Part shown: positions 1 to 6,905 of the stretch, in pieces | Layout: every line of letters begins with the position of its first letter | How positions within the stretch are numbered: position 1 is the first letter of the stretch | Source: Deltaproteobacteria bacterium | GTDB lineage: Bacteria > Myxococcota > Myxococcia > Myxococcales > 40CM-4-68-19 | Reading direction: 5' to 3' | DNA length: 17,572 nt | Assembly: GCA_005879095.1 (NCBI GenBank) | Contig: VBLM01000022.1 | Span: forward strand, 1-17,572 | Notes under the pieces: model-generated | Told to the model about the DNA's origin: nothing | Seen by the model: only the letters and a program-made list of their open reading frames with translations | Databases searched by the model: none | Program-made: the position numbers and the translations under genes

Positions 1-109
1 CCGACAGCTCTTCCAACCGCGCGTACGCGACGCCGTCCGAAAGCGCTCCGCCGACGATCTGCCGCGCGGCTTCGGGGGGAAAGGCAGCGAGCAGCAACAC
101 GAGAAGCAA
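1..109 (-). CDS. N-terminus of a secreted peptidase, possibly family M28 (partial, runs off the left edge)
   Basis: A minus-strand reading frame opens at a TTG (109-107) five bases after a strong GGAGG Shine-Dalgarno and runs off the window. The visible 36 residues begin with a hydrophobic leucine-rich stretch (MLLVLLLAAFPPEA) that looks like a short signal peptide. It is followed by ARQIVGGALSDGVAYARLEE, which resembles the start of secreted M28-type zinc aminopeptidases, where an 'L.D..AY.RL..L.D.iG.RLSGS' segment precedes the catalytic domain. No metal ligands are visible, so the family call rests on this short N-terminal resemblance. An ATG at 140-138, overlapping the stop of the preceding gene, opens another frame, but that product is arginine-rich and lacks a signal. 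The TTG start lies 27 bases after the upstream gene, which suggests co-transcription. Confidence 0.45.
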   Translation of the reverse strand, partial: MLLVLLLAAFPPEAARQIVGGALSDGVAYARLEELS

Positions 110-136
110 GACGTCCTCCGCTGAAAGGGAGCGGAC

Positions 137-577
137 TCATTTTACCAATTGCCGCACCAGGTGCATCCCCAACTCGCGCAGACCCTGCTGCAGCATTTCC
201 GCGCCCTTCGGCGACGCGAGCATGCCGCGCATCATCTCCGGCGCGTATCCCAGTTCGATGTTGAGCATCACCATCACCGCCGAGATCGCCGGCGTGATCT
301 CCGCCGCCTTCACCCGCGAGCGCCGCTTCTGCACGCCGGCGGAGAGGTTGTCGATCAGCTCGTCGTCGTTGGTGCGCGGCCCCTTTCGCTCGAAGAGGGC
401 AGCGGAGAGGCCCTCGTACAGCGAGTCGACGATCGACTGCGTCCCGACCGCGCGCTCCATCCGCTCGTGCGCCTCGTCGAAATCGACCTCGGCCGATTTG
501 GCGTAGGTAGGCGCGACGATCAGCGCCAGGTCCTTGCGCGTGATGACGTGCGGCAGGCGCTTGGAGAAGAGGGCCAC
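137..577 (-). CDS. Hypothetical protein, 146 aa
   Basis: I do not recognise this protein. It starts at GTG 577; an in-frame TGA at 592-590 rules out a much earlier start, and no good Shine-Dalgarno precedes it, so the start is only moderately certain. The sequence is mixed in charge and probably largely helical, with no signal peptide and no cysteine, so it is probably cytoplasmic. A basic stretch (QKRRSRVKAAE, around residues 83-93) is followed by a moderately hydrophobic methionine-rich helix (ISAVMVMLNIELGYAPEMM) and an amphipathic tail. It is a real gene rather than a shadow because its composition is balanced and a probable signal-peptide gene with its own ribosome site follows 27 bases after its stop. 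It is divergent from the small secreted protein at 685. Confidence 0.55.
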   Translation of the reverse strand: MALFSKRLPHVITRKDLALIVAPTYAKSAEVDFDEAHERMERAVGTQSIVDSLYEGLSAALFERKGPRTNDDELIDNLSAGVQKRRSRVKAAEITPAISAVMVMLNIELGYAPEMMRGMLASPKGAEMLQQGLRELGMHLVRQLVK

Positions 578-674
578 GCGGAAGGTTTGTCACGCTTCCG
601 GGGCGGGAGCCAGCAGTTACAGGTTTGCACGATGCGTTCGGTTCGGGCACGCTGCGCGCGCCGTTCCTGGAGCC

Positions 675-680
675 GGAGGA
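675..680 (+). promoter_or_regulatory. Ribosome binding site deciding the start at 685
   Basis: GGAGGA lies four bases before ATG 685. It selects the start that gives a clean signal peptide over the in-frame ATG at 625, which would add 20 residues of non-signal character. Confidence 0.7.
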
Positions 681-684
681 AACC

Positions 685-873
685 ATGCGCTTCACGGCCG
701 TCGCACTCGCGTTCAGCCTCTTTGCACTGCCGTCGTACGCCAAGGGCAAGAAGGGGCCGAAGGACGGGCAGTACTGCTCGAAGAAAGCGGTCGGGACCAC
801 CGCGACCGACAAGTCGGGCAACACGCTCACCTGCAAGGCGGACAGCAAGGGCAAACCGCGCTGGACGAAGTAA
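685..873 (+). CDS. Small secreted two-cysteine protein, 62 aa
   Basis: The product begins with a typical signal peptide (MRFTAVALAFSLFALPSYA, probable cleavage after YA at residue 19), leaving a mature peptide of about 43 residues. The mature part is lysine-rich (KGKKGPK...) and has exactly two cysteines, at residues 31 and 50, which could form one disulfide in the periplasm. The layout 'C..K..G......G.TL.C..D.KGK.RW' resembles short Cys-pair segments found in secreted bacterial proteins ending in a Trp-containing strand, but I cannot name a family. It is a single gene in the gap between a divergent hypothetical gene and the kinase-like gene at 992, with about 118 bases before the latter. The function is unknown. 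Confidence 0.6.
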   Translation: MRFTAVALAFSLFALPSYAKGKKGPKDGQYCSKKAVGTTATDKSGNTLTCKADSKGKPRWTK

Positions 874-944
874 CGCCTCAGCCTCAACCGGCTCCGTGTA
901 GGTCTTGCGCCCCCGCTGGGGATACCTGGCGTCAGATCCGCGCA

Positions 945-974
945 TTGCTGCGGTGCGACCTCCCTCTCTAGATT
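945..974 (+). promoter_or_regulatory. Candidate sigma70-like promoter for the kinase-like gene
   Basis: TTGCTG (945-950) and TAGATT (969-974) are separated by 18 bases and end 17 bases before GTG 992. Each hexamer is only a partial match to consensus, so this is a weak candidate seen by eye. Confidence 0.2.
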
Positions 975-980
975 GAATGC

Positions 981-987
981 GGGAGGG
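981..987 (+). promoter_or_regulatory. Ribosome binding site deciding the GTG start at 992
   Basis: GGGAGGG lies four bases before GTG 992. An in-frame ATG at 977 sits upstream of this site and would place the Shine-Dalgarno inside the coding region, so the GTG is preferred. Confidence 0.65.
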
Positions 988-991
988 AATC

Positions 992-1612
992 GTGAGCGAC
1001 GACCTGTTGAAACTGGCTCCGGATCTGATCGGCGGGCTCCGCCATCCGCTGCAGGGGATCAAGGCCAGCCTCGAGCTGGTCGAGCGGAGAGTCGGCGCCC
1101 TCGCCGGGCTCGAGGAGTGGAAGCTGATGCGCCGGCAGGTGCAGCGGATGCAGGACTTTCTCTCCAGCTACGAGGCGGTGCTCTCCCGGGAGAAAGCGGC
1201 GTCGTCTTTCTTCGTCGTGGACGAGGTGGTGGAGCAGGCCGTCGGCGTGCTCGAGTTCCGGGTGAACCGACTGGGCGGGCGGTTCGATGCGCGCCGGGCG
1301 CCGACGCCGAAAGTGGCCTGGTGCGCACCCAGCGCGGTGCTGCATGCGATCGTCGACGTGGTGGCCAACGCGGTCGACGCCGCGGAGGCCGCCGGCGGCT
1401 CGGCCCGCGTGCAGGTGCGTGTGGTCGGCGGCGGCGGAAGCGGCGTGGAAGTGCGGGTCAGCCACGAGGGCCGCGGCGTTTCGCCCCACATCGCGGGCAC
1501 CATGATGCGGAACTACGGCGGGAGCGTGCGGTTGGTGGAAGAGGGCGATCCGGCCCGTCTCAACTGGGCGCGCACCGAGTTCAGCGTCGGAATCCCGGCG
1601 CGGCCCGATTAG
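992..1612 (+). CDS. Degenerate soluble histidine-kinase-like protein, 206 aa
   Basis: The protein has the layout of a minimal cytoplasmic sensor kinase: a helical-hairpin (DHp-like) region at about residues 5-70 and an HATPase_c-like region at about 85-200, with no sensor, membrane segment or signal peptide. The H-box equivalent reads IGGLRHPLQGI. The position five residues before the conserved Pro, normally the phospho-acceptor His, is Gly14, and a His occurs only directly before the Pro (His18). The N-box survives (VVANAVDAAEAAGG, Asn126). The G1 box, normally DxGxG, reads HEGRG (158-162), so the adenine-contacting Asp is missing, and no G2 GxGxG motif is seen before the C-terminus. From family knowledge it should not autophosphorylate normally; it may act as a phosphotransfer, binding or anti-kinase partner, or be decaying. 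The fold resembles that of the soluble kinase at 9386. Confidence 0.7.
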   Translation: MSDDLLKLAPDLIGGLRHPLQGIKASLELVERRVGALAGLEEWKLMRRQVQRMQDFLSSYEAVLSREKAASSFFVVDEVVEQAVGVLEFRVNRLGGRFDARRAPTPKVAWCAPSAVLHAIVDVVANAVDAAEAAGGSARVQVRVVGGGGSGVEVRVSHEGRGVSPHIAGTMMRNYGGSVRLVEEGDPARLNWARTEFSVGIPARPD

Positions 1613-1622
1613 CGAGTGGCGC

Positions 1623-2015
1623 TCAAGGCGGCGTGATGTTGATGAACGCCCCCGTTTCGAACGCCTCCGGCAGCGCGCCGCACAACATCGTCGCGAACGC
1701 CACCGCCTGTCCCTGCTGCCACGCGCCGGGAAGGGTAACGCCGATGGTCTGCCGGGTCCCTGCGTCGGGAACATAGGTCACTGGGCCCGAGCTTTCGACA
1801 TCGCCCTGCCGCACCGCCACGGTGACCTTCGCATCGACCGGCGGCGCGCCGCAGTAGACATCGAGATACACGACGATCGCCGGCGCCATGTCGTCGACCG
1901 CTGCTACCATCGGCGCCTTCGGGTGGACGGAAAGCGTCGACGGATCGGCCAGCACCGCACCGGTAAAACCGAACGCGACGGCGGCGAGCGTCGCCAGTGA
2001 AATTCGTCGGACCAT
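1623..2015 (-). CDS. Secreted hypothetical protein, 130 aa
   Basis: ATG 2015 is preceded by AGGGGG at a good distance and gives a signal peptide (MVRRISLATLAAVAFGFTGAVLA, cleavage probably after residue 23). A longer in-frame start 23 codons upstream would bury this signal. The mature protein of about 107 residues contains two cysteines (VYCGAPP and MLCGALP) and alternates short hydrophobic strands with turns (KVTVAVRQGDVESSGPVTYV), suggesting a small periplasmic or secreted beta-sandwich with one disulfide. I recognise no family. It ends ten bases from the kinase-like gene at 992-1612, so the two genes converge. Its upstream neighbour on the same strand is the REC-GGDEF-EAL gene, 90 bases away, with no clear terminator between them. 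Confidence 0.65.
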   Translation of the reverse strand: MVRRISLATLAAVAFGFTGAVLADPSTLSVHPKAPMVAAVDDMAPAIVVYLDVYCGAPPVDAKVTVAVRQGDVESSGPVTYVPDAGTRQTIGVTLPGAWQQGQAVAFATMLCGALPEAFETGAFINITPP

Positions 2016-2105
2016 GATTTTCCCCCTCTTGCCGGCGAGCGCCCGCCCGCCTGCCGTTCGAGATTGCGAGCTAAAACTGGACACTCGATCGGCCCGCGCA
2101 ACTGC

Positions 2106-3842
2106 TCAGCGAGGCAGGGAGGCCGGGGGGAAATCCGGTCCGGGCTTGGCGAACAAGTATCCCTGCACGAGGTCGACGCCGATGTCGCGGACCACGCCCA
2201 GCTCCTGTTCGGTCTCGATCCCTTCGCAGACCACGCGCATCCCCTCGCCGCGGCAGTACTCGAGGATGTGCTTGATCAGGCGCGCCGCGCGGCGGCCGCC
2301 CTCGATCCCGCGCACCATCGCCATGTCGAGCTTGACGAAATCGGGCTCCAGCAGCGCCAGGCTGTTGAGCGTCGAATAGCCGGAGCCGAGATCGTCGACG
2401 GCGATGCGGAAGCCGCTGGCGCGCAGCGCAGCGACCCGCTCGCGCGCGCGGGCGAAGTCGCTCACCTCGGCGGCCTCGGTCAGCTCCAGCACGATCCGTT
2501 TCCTGAAGGGCTGGAGGGCGCTCTCCGACTCGATGCTCTTCTCGACGAGAAACTCGAAGGGATGGATGTTGAGGAAGAGGAGCTTTTCCGCCGCGAGACG
2601 GCCGATGGAGGCGACCTGCAGCTCGCGCAGCACCCGCCCCAGATCGGCCACCTGGCCGCACCGCTCGGCAGCGGCGAGCACGTCCTGGATACTGCCGAAG
2701 GCCGGATGCAGCGGCCGCGAGAGGGCTTCCCAGGCCAGCTCGGTCCCGGCCGCGAGATCGAAGATCGGCTGGTATACCGGCCGGAAGGCGCGGTCGCGGA
2801 TCGAGCTCGCCAGCGCGAAGAGCCGGTCGGCCTCCTGGCGGACCTGGGCCGCATCGAGCCGGCCGCCCGCGGCCAGCTCGCGCGACCACGAGATGATCCG
2901 GTTACGCCCGGCCTCCTTGGCGCCCTCCAGCGCCACGGTCGCCGCCGCGATCAACCCCTCGGGGCTCTGGGCGTGCTCCGGGAAGGCGGCGACGCCGACG
3001 GATGCGGTGACGCGAGGCAGGCCGGAGCCGGTGACGGCCTCGGCGAGACCGCGGCGAAGCTGCTCGGCGCGGCTGGCACCCCCGGTGCGGTCCGTCTCGG
3101 GCAGCAGGATCGCGAAGGTGTCTCCGCCGAAACGGGCCATGACGCCGCTGCTTCCCAGGTATGCCGGCACGTCGCTGGCCCGCCCGCTGCGGAGCAGGTA
3201 GGCGCCCAGCGACTGCAGCAACGCGTCGCCGCCTGCGTACCCGAGCCTGGCGTTGACCTCGCGGAACTTGTCGATGCTCACGAGCAACAGCGCGCACGGC
3301 ATCCCGCGGCGCTGCGCGCGGGCGATCTCCCGGCGGACGCTCTCCTGGAACGAGGCGTGGTTGTCGAGGCCGGTGAGCGGATCGCGCGTCGCCAGCCCTT
3401 CGAGGAGCGCATTCTTTTCCTTCAGCTCGCCCAGCAGGCGCCGGTTGGCGCGCCGCAGCCGCAGCGCTTCGGTCGCGCGCTGGAGCCGGGCGCGGAAATC
3501 CGCCAGATCGAAGGGCTTGATGATGTAGTCGGCGACTCCGGCCTGCAGGGCGTCCACGGCGGACGACAGGTTGGCATACCCGCTCATCAACACCACCTGC
3601 GCGTCGACGTCCTTGTCCGCCAGCTCCTTGACCAGGAGGAGGCCGCTGCCGTCGGGCAGGTTCTTGTCGACGACGAGGAGATCGGTCGTCGCCTCGGCGA
3701 GCTTCCTGCGCGCGTCGGCCAGCGAAACGGCCGGGCCCGCCGCGAAGCCCATTCCCTCCAGGACCTCGAGCACGACGGAGCGGATGACGTCCTCGTCCTC
3801 GATGACGAGAGCGCGCAGGCCCTCGCCGATCGTTTCGGGCAT
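2106..3842 (-). CDS. Response regulator with degenerate GGDEF and intact EAL domain (probable c-di-GMP phosphodiesterase)
   Basis: The order is REC (about residues 9-125), linker helix, GGDEF (about 148-320) and EAL (about 335-572). REC carries the acidic pair Glu15/Asp16, phospho-acceptor Asp59 (VVDKNLPDG), Ser87 and Lys109 (IIKPF), so it should be phosphorylatable. The GGDEF signature is GGDTF (239-243): the metal-binding and catalytic Glu is Thr. The allosteric RxxD (RASD, 221-224) is pushed away from it by about nine extra residues (YLGSSGVMA). The EAL domain keeps EALSR (372-376), Asn425, ELTE, DDLGSGYS (483-490), KLD (504-506), CEGIET and QGY. The likely net activity is phosphorylation-controlled c-di-GMP hydrolysis, with the GGDTF domain as a GTP- or c-di-GMP-sensing module. 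It is divergent from the membrane kinase at 3920, its most likely partner. The ribosome site at the ATG is weak. Confidence 0.92.
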   Translation of the reverse strand: MPETIGEGLRALVIEDEDVIRSVVLEVLEGMGFAAGPAVSLADARRKLAEATTDLLVVDKNLPDGSGLLLVKELADKDVDAQVVLMSGYANLSSAVDALQAGVADYIIKPFDLADFRARLQRATEALRLRRANRRLLGELKEKNALLEGLATRDPLTGLDNHASFQESVRREIARAQRRGMPCALLLVSIDKFREVNARLGYAGGDALLQSLGAYLLRSGRASDVPAYLGSSGVMARFGGDTFAILLPETDRTGGASRAEQLRRGLAEAVTGSGLPRVTASVGVAAFPEHAQSPEGLIAAATVALEGAKEAGRNRIISWSRELAAGGRLDAAQVRQEADRLFALASSIRDRAFRPVYQPIFDLAAGTELAWEALSRPLHPAFGSIQDVLAAAERCGQVADLGRVLRELQVASIGRLAAEKLLFLNIHPFEFLVEKSIESESALQPFRKRIVLELTEAAEVSDFARARERVAALRASGFRIAVDDLGSGYSTLNSLALLEPDFVKLDMAMVRGIEGGRRAARLIKHILEYCRGEGMRVVCEGIETEQELGVVRDIGVDLVQGYLFAKPGPDFPPASLPR

Positions 3843-3919
3843 GAACCATTAGTAGGCGCAGAGAGCGCGGGGAACAACTTTCCTGTCCGGCGCGCGTCTC
3901 TCGCGATACAGTCGCCGAG
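3843..3919. promoter_or_regulatory. Divergent intergenic region between response regulator and sensor kinase genes
   Basis: These 77 bases must hold the start signals of both divergent genes, and no gene fits here. A weak GATACA box (3905-3910) could serve as a -10 for the rightward gene. I see no convincing -35, inverted repeat or strong Shine-Dalgarno for either gene. Confidence 0.3.
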
Positions 3920-5749
3920 ATGCGCATCGGCACGCGCGCGCTGATCATCCTCGTGCCGGTCGCCGTCTTGCCTCTGGTCGGCGCCGGCTGGAGCGCTTTC
4001 AACGTCTCGCGCCGGGCGCTGGAGGACCGGACCCGCGCCTCGCAGGTGGCCGCGGCGCGCTCGCTCGCCGAGCGGGTTTCGGCCGAGATCGGGGCCAGCC
4101 TGCGCGCCGCCGGCCTGGCTGCCAGCGCGATGGAATTCGGCCAGCTCAGCGCCGAGGAGCGGGTCGGCGCGCTGCGGCTCGTCTTCCGGCAGATCGAAGG
4201 CGCGGCAGCCGTGGCGCTGCTTTCCGAGGAGGGAGCGCAGGTCGCTGCGCCGGTCTATCTCGCCTCGCCTTCGGAAGAACCTTCGCTCGCCGATCGCCCC
4301 GTGCTGGGACCGCCGGACATCGACGCCTTCGGCCGCAGCATCCCGTTGCGCGCCGCGGTGCAGGTGGGGAAAGCGGTGGGACCGGCGCACGTTTCAGGTG
4401 AAGGTGATCCACGGGTGGCGGTCGCCGTGCGCGCCCGCGGGGGGGCGGTCCTGGCGGTCGAGTTCAGCCTGGCGCGGCTGTTGCCGCTGGTCGCCGAGTC
4501 ACGCCTGGGCGCGCGAGGCGCGGCGGCGGTCGTCGATCGCGCCGGGCTGGTCGTGCTCTCCTCGAATCGCGGCGAGGTCGCTTCCCGCGCTTCGCGGGCC
4601 GGCTCGCCGCTCGTCCAGGCGGCGCTGGCCGGCAACCTCGGGGCATTGGCCTTCGAGGGCGCGGACCGTATCCGGCGCCTGGGCGCATCGGCCGAAGTGC
4701 CCGATCTCGGCTGGGTCGTGGCGGTCGACGAGCCGGCGGAAGACGCGCTCGCCGAGTCTCGCGTGCTGGCGCGGCGCACGCTGGCGGCGGTGGCGATCGC
4801 GCTCGCTGTCGGAATCGCGCTGGCGCTGATGGCGACCGGCGCGATGGTGCGGCCGATCCGAGCGCTGCATCGCGGGGCCGCGGCGCTGGCGGGCGGCGAG
4901 CTCGGCCACCGGGTCGAGGGCGACGACCGCCGCGACGAGCTGGGCGACCTGGCGCGGGGCTTCAACGCGATGGCGGCCGAGATCGAGCGCTGGAACCGCG
5001 AGTTGGCGCAGCGTGTGGAAGAGAAGACGCGCGAGGCGCGCGAGGCGCAGGACCTGCTCCTGCGGGTGCAGAAGCTGGCGGCGGTCGGCCAGCTCGGGGC
5101 CGGCGTGGCCCACGAGGTCAACAACCCGCTCGCCGGGCTTCTCGGCCAGGTGCAGCTCCTCCTCATGCAGGAGCCGACGGGGTCGCCGAAGCGCGCGAAG
5201 CTGGAGAGCATCGAGGGGCAGGCGAAACGGATCCGCGAGATCGTCGAGCGGCTCCAGCGGACTGCCGAGGGCGAGGAACCTGCGCTGGCGCCGGTCGAGT
5301 TGCGGCCGCTCCTCGACGATTCGCTCGCCCGCAACCTCGGCGCGCTCGCCGAGGCCGGGGTGCAGGTCGTGCGTGAGTACGGTCCGCCGCTGCGGGTCTT
5401 CGCCGATCCACCGCGCCTGACCGAGGCTTTCTCCGAGCTGGTCACCAACGCGCGCCGCGCGATGCCCAAGGGAGGAAAGCTGACCGTCGGTTATCGCTCC
5501 GTGGACGGACAGCTCGCGGCCATCCATTTCACCGATACCGGGGAGGGGATCGCGCCCGACATCCGCGGGCGGATCTTCGAGCCGTTCTTCACCACCAAGC
5601 AGGACTGGAACGCGAAGGGCCTCGGCCTGACGATGGTGCACCAGGTGTGCGAAGAGCACCACGGGCGGGTGACCGTCGAGAGCGAGCCGGGCAAGGGCGC
5701 GACGTTCACCGTGCTCTTGCCGATGCCGCAGCAGGGGGCGCTCGCATGA
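3920..5749 (+). CDS. Membrane sensor histidine kinase (periplasmic sensor, HAMP, HisKA, HATPase), 609 aa
   Basis: An N-terminal membrane helix (about 7-26) is followed by a periplasmic region of about 250 residues of double-Cache-like size and then a second helix (about 287-310). Next come a HAMP linker (about 311-363, beginning VRPIRALHRGAAALAGGELG), a coiled-coil (about 363-388), HisKA and HATPase_c. The H-box is GVAHEVNNPLAG with His398. The ATPase has N-box Asn510 (ELVTNARRAM), G1 DTGEGI (Asp539), F-box FEPFFTTK and G2 KGLGLTMVH. All catalytic motifs are intact, so it should sense a periplasmic signal and phosphorylate a response regulator. The HEVNNPLAG style is typical of NtrB/AtoS-like kinases. 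The divergent REC-GGDEF-EAL protein is the nearest regulator. The stop overlaps the next gene by ATGA, implying translational coupling to the FecR lipoprotein. Confidence 0.93.
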   Translation: MRIGTRALIILVPVAVLPLVGAGWSAFNVSRRALEDRTRASQVAAARSLAERVSAEIGASLRAAGLAASAMEFGQLSAEERVGALRLVFRQIEGAAAVALLSEEGAQVAAPVYLASPSEEPSLADRPVLGPPDIDAFGRSIPLRAAVQVGKAVGPAHVSGEGDPRVAVAVRARGGAVLAVEFSLARLLPLVAESRLGARGAAAVVDRAGLVVLSSNRGEVASRASRAGSPLVQAALAGNLGALAFEGADRIRRLGASAEVPDLGWVVAVDEPAEDALAESRVLARRTLAAVAIALAVGIALALMATGAMVRPIRALHRGAAALAGGELGHRVEGDDRRDELGDLARGFNAMAAEIERWNRELAQRVEEKTREAREAQDLLLRVQKLAAVGQLGAGVAHEVNNPLAGLLGQVQLLLMQEPTGSPKRAKLESIEGQAKRIREIVERLQRTAEGEEPALAPVELRPLLDDSLARNLGALAEAGVQVVREYGPPLRVFADPPRLTEAFSELVTNARRAMPKGGKLTVGYRSVDGQLAAIHFTDTGEGIAPDIRGRIFEPFFTTKQDWNAKGLGLTMVHQVCEEHHGRVTVESEPGKGATFTVLLPMPQQGALA

Positions 5750-6657
5750 GGCGGGTTTCGGTCGCCGCGGTCCTCTTCGCCGCCAGCTGCGGAACTTGCG
5801 GATTTTGCGGCGAAAAACCGGCTCTGCAACCGGTGGTGACTGCCCCAAAGCCGGCGTCCGCACCCGTCGTCGTCGCGCCAGCCGTTGCGGCCGTCGAACT
5901 CGCGGTCGTCTCGGGCGAGGTGCAGACGCGTCACGGCGCGACGGGGGCCTGGGAACCCGCCCGGACACCGCTTCCGCTGGGGCTCGATGATGCAGTGCGC
6001 ACGTCCGTCGGCGCGTCCGCGCGGCTGAAAGTCGGGCGCAACGGGTTCATCGAAGTCCGCGAACGCACCGAAGTGTCGGTGCGGCAGCTTCTCGCCAACC
6101 GCGCTCGGTTCCGGTTGGAGCGAGGCCGTGTCGGCGCCTCGCCGGGGGAGGGCGACGTCGCGATTTCCGTCGAATCTTCCGGCAGCAGCGCGGTCGCCGA
6201 GGCCGATTCCGGCTCCTTCGCGGTCTTCAACGACGGCAAGGGCCTCGTCGCGGTGGTCGCCGAAGCGGGCGAAGTGAAGCTGACTTCGGCCGGCGGCGAT
6301 ACCGTGCTGGCTGCCGGGCAGGGCGCGCGCGTGATCGGCTCGGCGCCTCCGGAGAGGGAGGCCGTGCCGCGCTCGGTGCTGCTGAAGGTCGCCTGGCCTG
6401 CCGACAAATCGACGCGGCAGGCGGCGGTGATGTTGCGCGGCGAGGCCGATCCCGGCGCGGTCGTTTCCATCAACGGGCTGGAGATGCCGGTCGGCCACGA
6501 CGGCAGGTTCGAAGCGGAGGTCCCGCTGGCGCCGGGGGCGAACCGGATCGCGGTGCGGACGATGGATCGGTTCGGCCGCACCGCCGACGAGGAGGAGACG
6601 CTGCGGGTCGATCGCCGGCCGCCGCCGGTGAAGGCCAGGAGCGAGGGATGGCAATGA
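5746..6657 (+). CDS. FecR-domain lipoprotein with C-terminal Ig-like domain, 303 aa
   Basis: The start ATG 5746 overlaps the kinase stop (ATGA). The N-terminus (MRRVSVAAVLFAASC) looks like a lipoprotein signal with lipid-attachment Cys15, followed by Cys18 and Cys21. A FecR domain covers about residues 47-190 ('VVSGEVQTR', 'LDDAVRTSVGASARLKVG', then a beta-rich stretch ending 'VLAAGQGARVIG'). The last 100 residues form an Ig-like domain of the kind seen in Glucodextranase-B-type modules ('GEADPGAVVSINGLEMPV', 'DGRFEAEVPLAPGANRI'). In classical FecR the domain transmits a signal across the inner membrane, but there is no membrane helix here. It more probably binds a ligand or the neighbouring barrel protein in the periplasm. 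The 3' half (from 6219) lies in the first copy of a 628-bp tandem duplication; the gene itself is intact. Confidence 0.85.
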   Translation: MRRVSVAAVLFAASCGTCGFCGEKPALQPVVTAPKPASAPVVVAPAVAAVELAVVSGEVQTRHGATGAWEPARTPLPLGLDDAVRTSVGASARLKVGRNGFIEVRERTEVSVRQLLANRARFRLERGRVGASPGEGDVAISVESSGSSAVAEADSGSFAVFNDGKGLVAVVAEAGEVKLTSAGGDTVLAAGQGARVIGSAPPEREAVPRSVLLKVAWPADKSTRQAAVMLRGEADPGAVVSINGLEMPVGHDGRFEAEVPLAPGANRIAVRTMDRFGRTADEEETLRVDRRPPPVKARSEGWQ

Positions 6658-6846
6658 TCTCGGCAGCGCTCTCGGCGCTCCTGGCGGCCCAGCCGCTCTC
6701 GGCCTCGGTGCCCCCGGCCGTGCGCGCCGACGGGCGGACGACGGCGCCCGTCGTGCTGTCGTTCGGGGTCGAGCCCGAGGAAGGGGAGAAGTTCGCCGAC
6801 CAGGGCGCTATCGCGTGCGCGGGAGCGCCGACGATTCCGGCCGAGC
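6219..6846. repeat. Copy 1 of a 628-bp tandem duplication
   Basis: This block matches 6847-7474 at a constant offset of 628 with two differences that I found (G6265 versus A6893, T6300 versus C6928). It contains the 3' part of the fecR-like gene and the first 64 codons of the barrel-protein gene. The copies abut directly with no spacer. Confidence 0.95.
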
Positions 6847-6905
6847 CGCGGTCTTCAACGACGGCAAGGGCCTCGTCGCGGTGGTCGCCGAAACGGGCGA
6901 AGTGA
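6654..6905 (+). pseudogene. 5' fragment of the Ig-like/beta-barrel protein gene (duplication remnant)
   Basis: ATG 6654 overlaps the fecR-like stop (ATGA) exactly as in the intact gene at 7282. The first 64 codons, through the signal peptide (MISAALSALLAAQPLSAS) to APTIPAE, are identical to those of the intact gene. At the duplication joint (6846/6847) the frame enters fecR-derived sequence out of frame and stops at 6903-6905 after 19 unrelated residues (PRSSTTARASSRWSPKRAK). The result is an 83-residue exported peptide at most, with no barrel. It keeps the ribosome site and may still be translated, but it is a by-product of the duplication. Confidence 0.85.

Noticed and set aside
1..140. ATG at 140-138 overlapping the previous stop as the start of the left-edge gene
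   Set aside because: That frame gives an arginine-rich product without a signal peptide. The TTG at 109 has a strong Shine-Dalgarno and a hydrophobic signal sequence.
2064..3944. Plus-strand open frame (626 codons) opposite the REC-GGDEF-EAL gene
   Set aside because: The minus-strand frame has complete REC, GGDEF-like and EAL motifs; the plus-strand product is an artefact of GC-rich third positions.
4499..5968. Minus-strand open frame (489 codons) opposite the membrane kinase gene
   Set aside because: It is antisense to an intact kinase with all catalytic boxes, and its product is Arg/His-rich without a recognisable domain.
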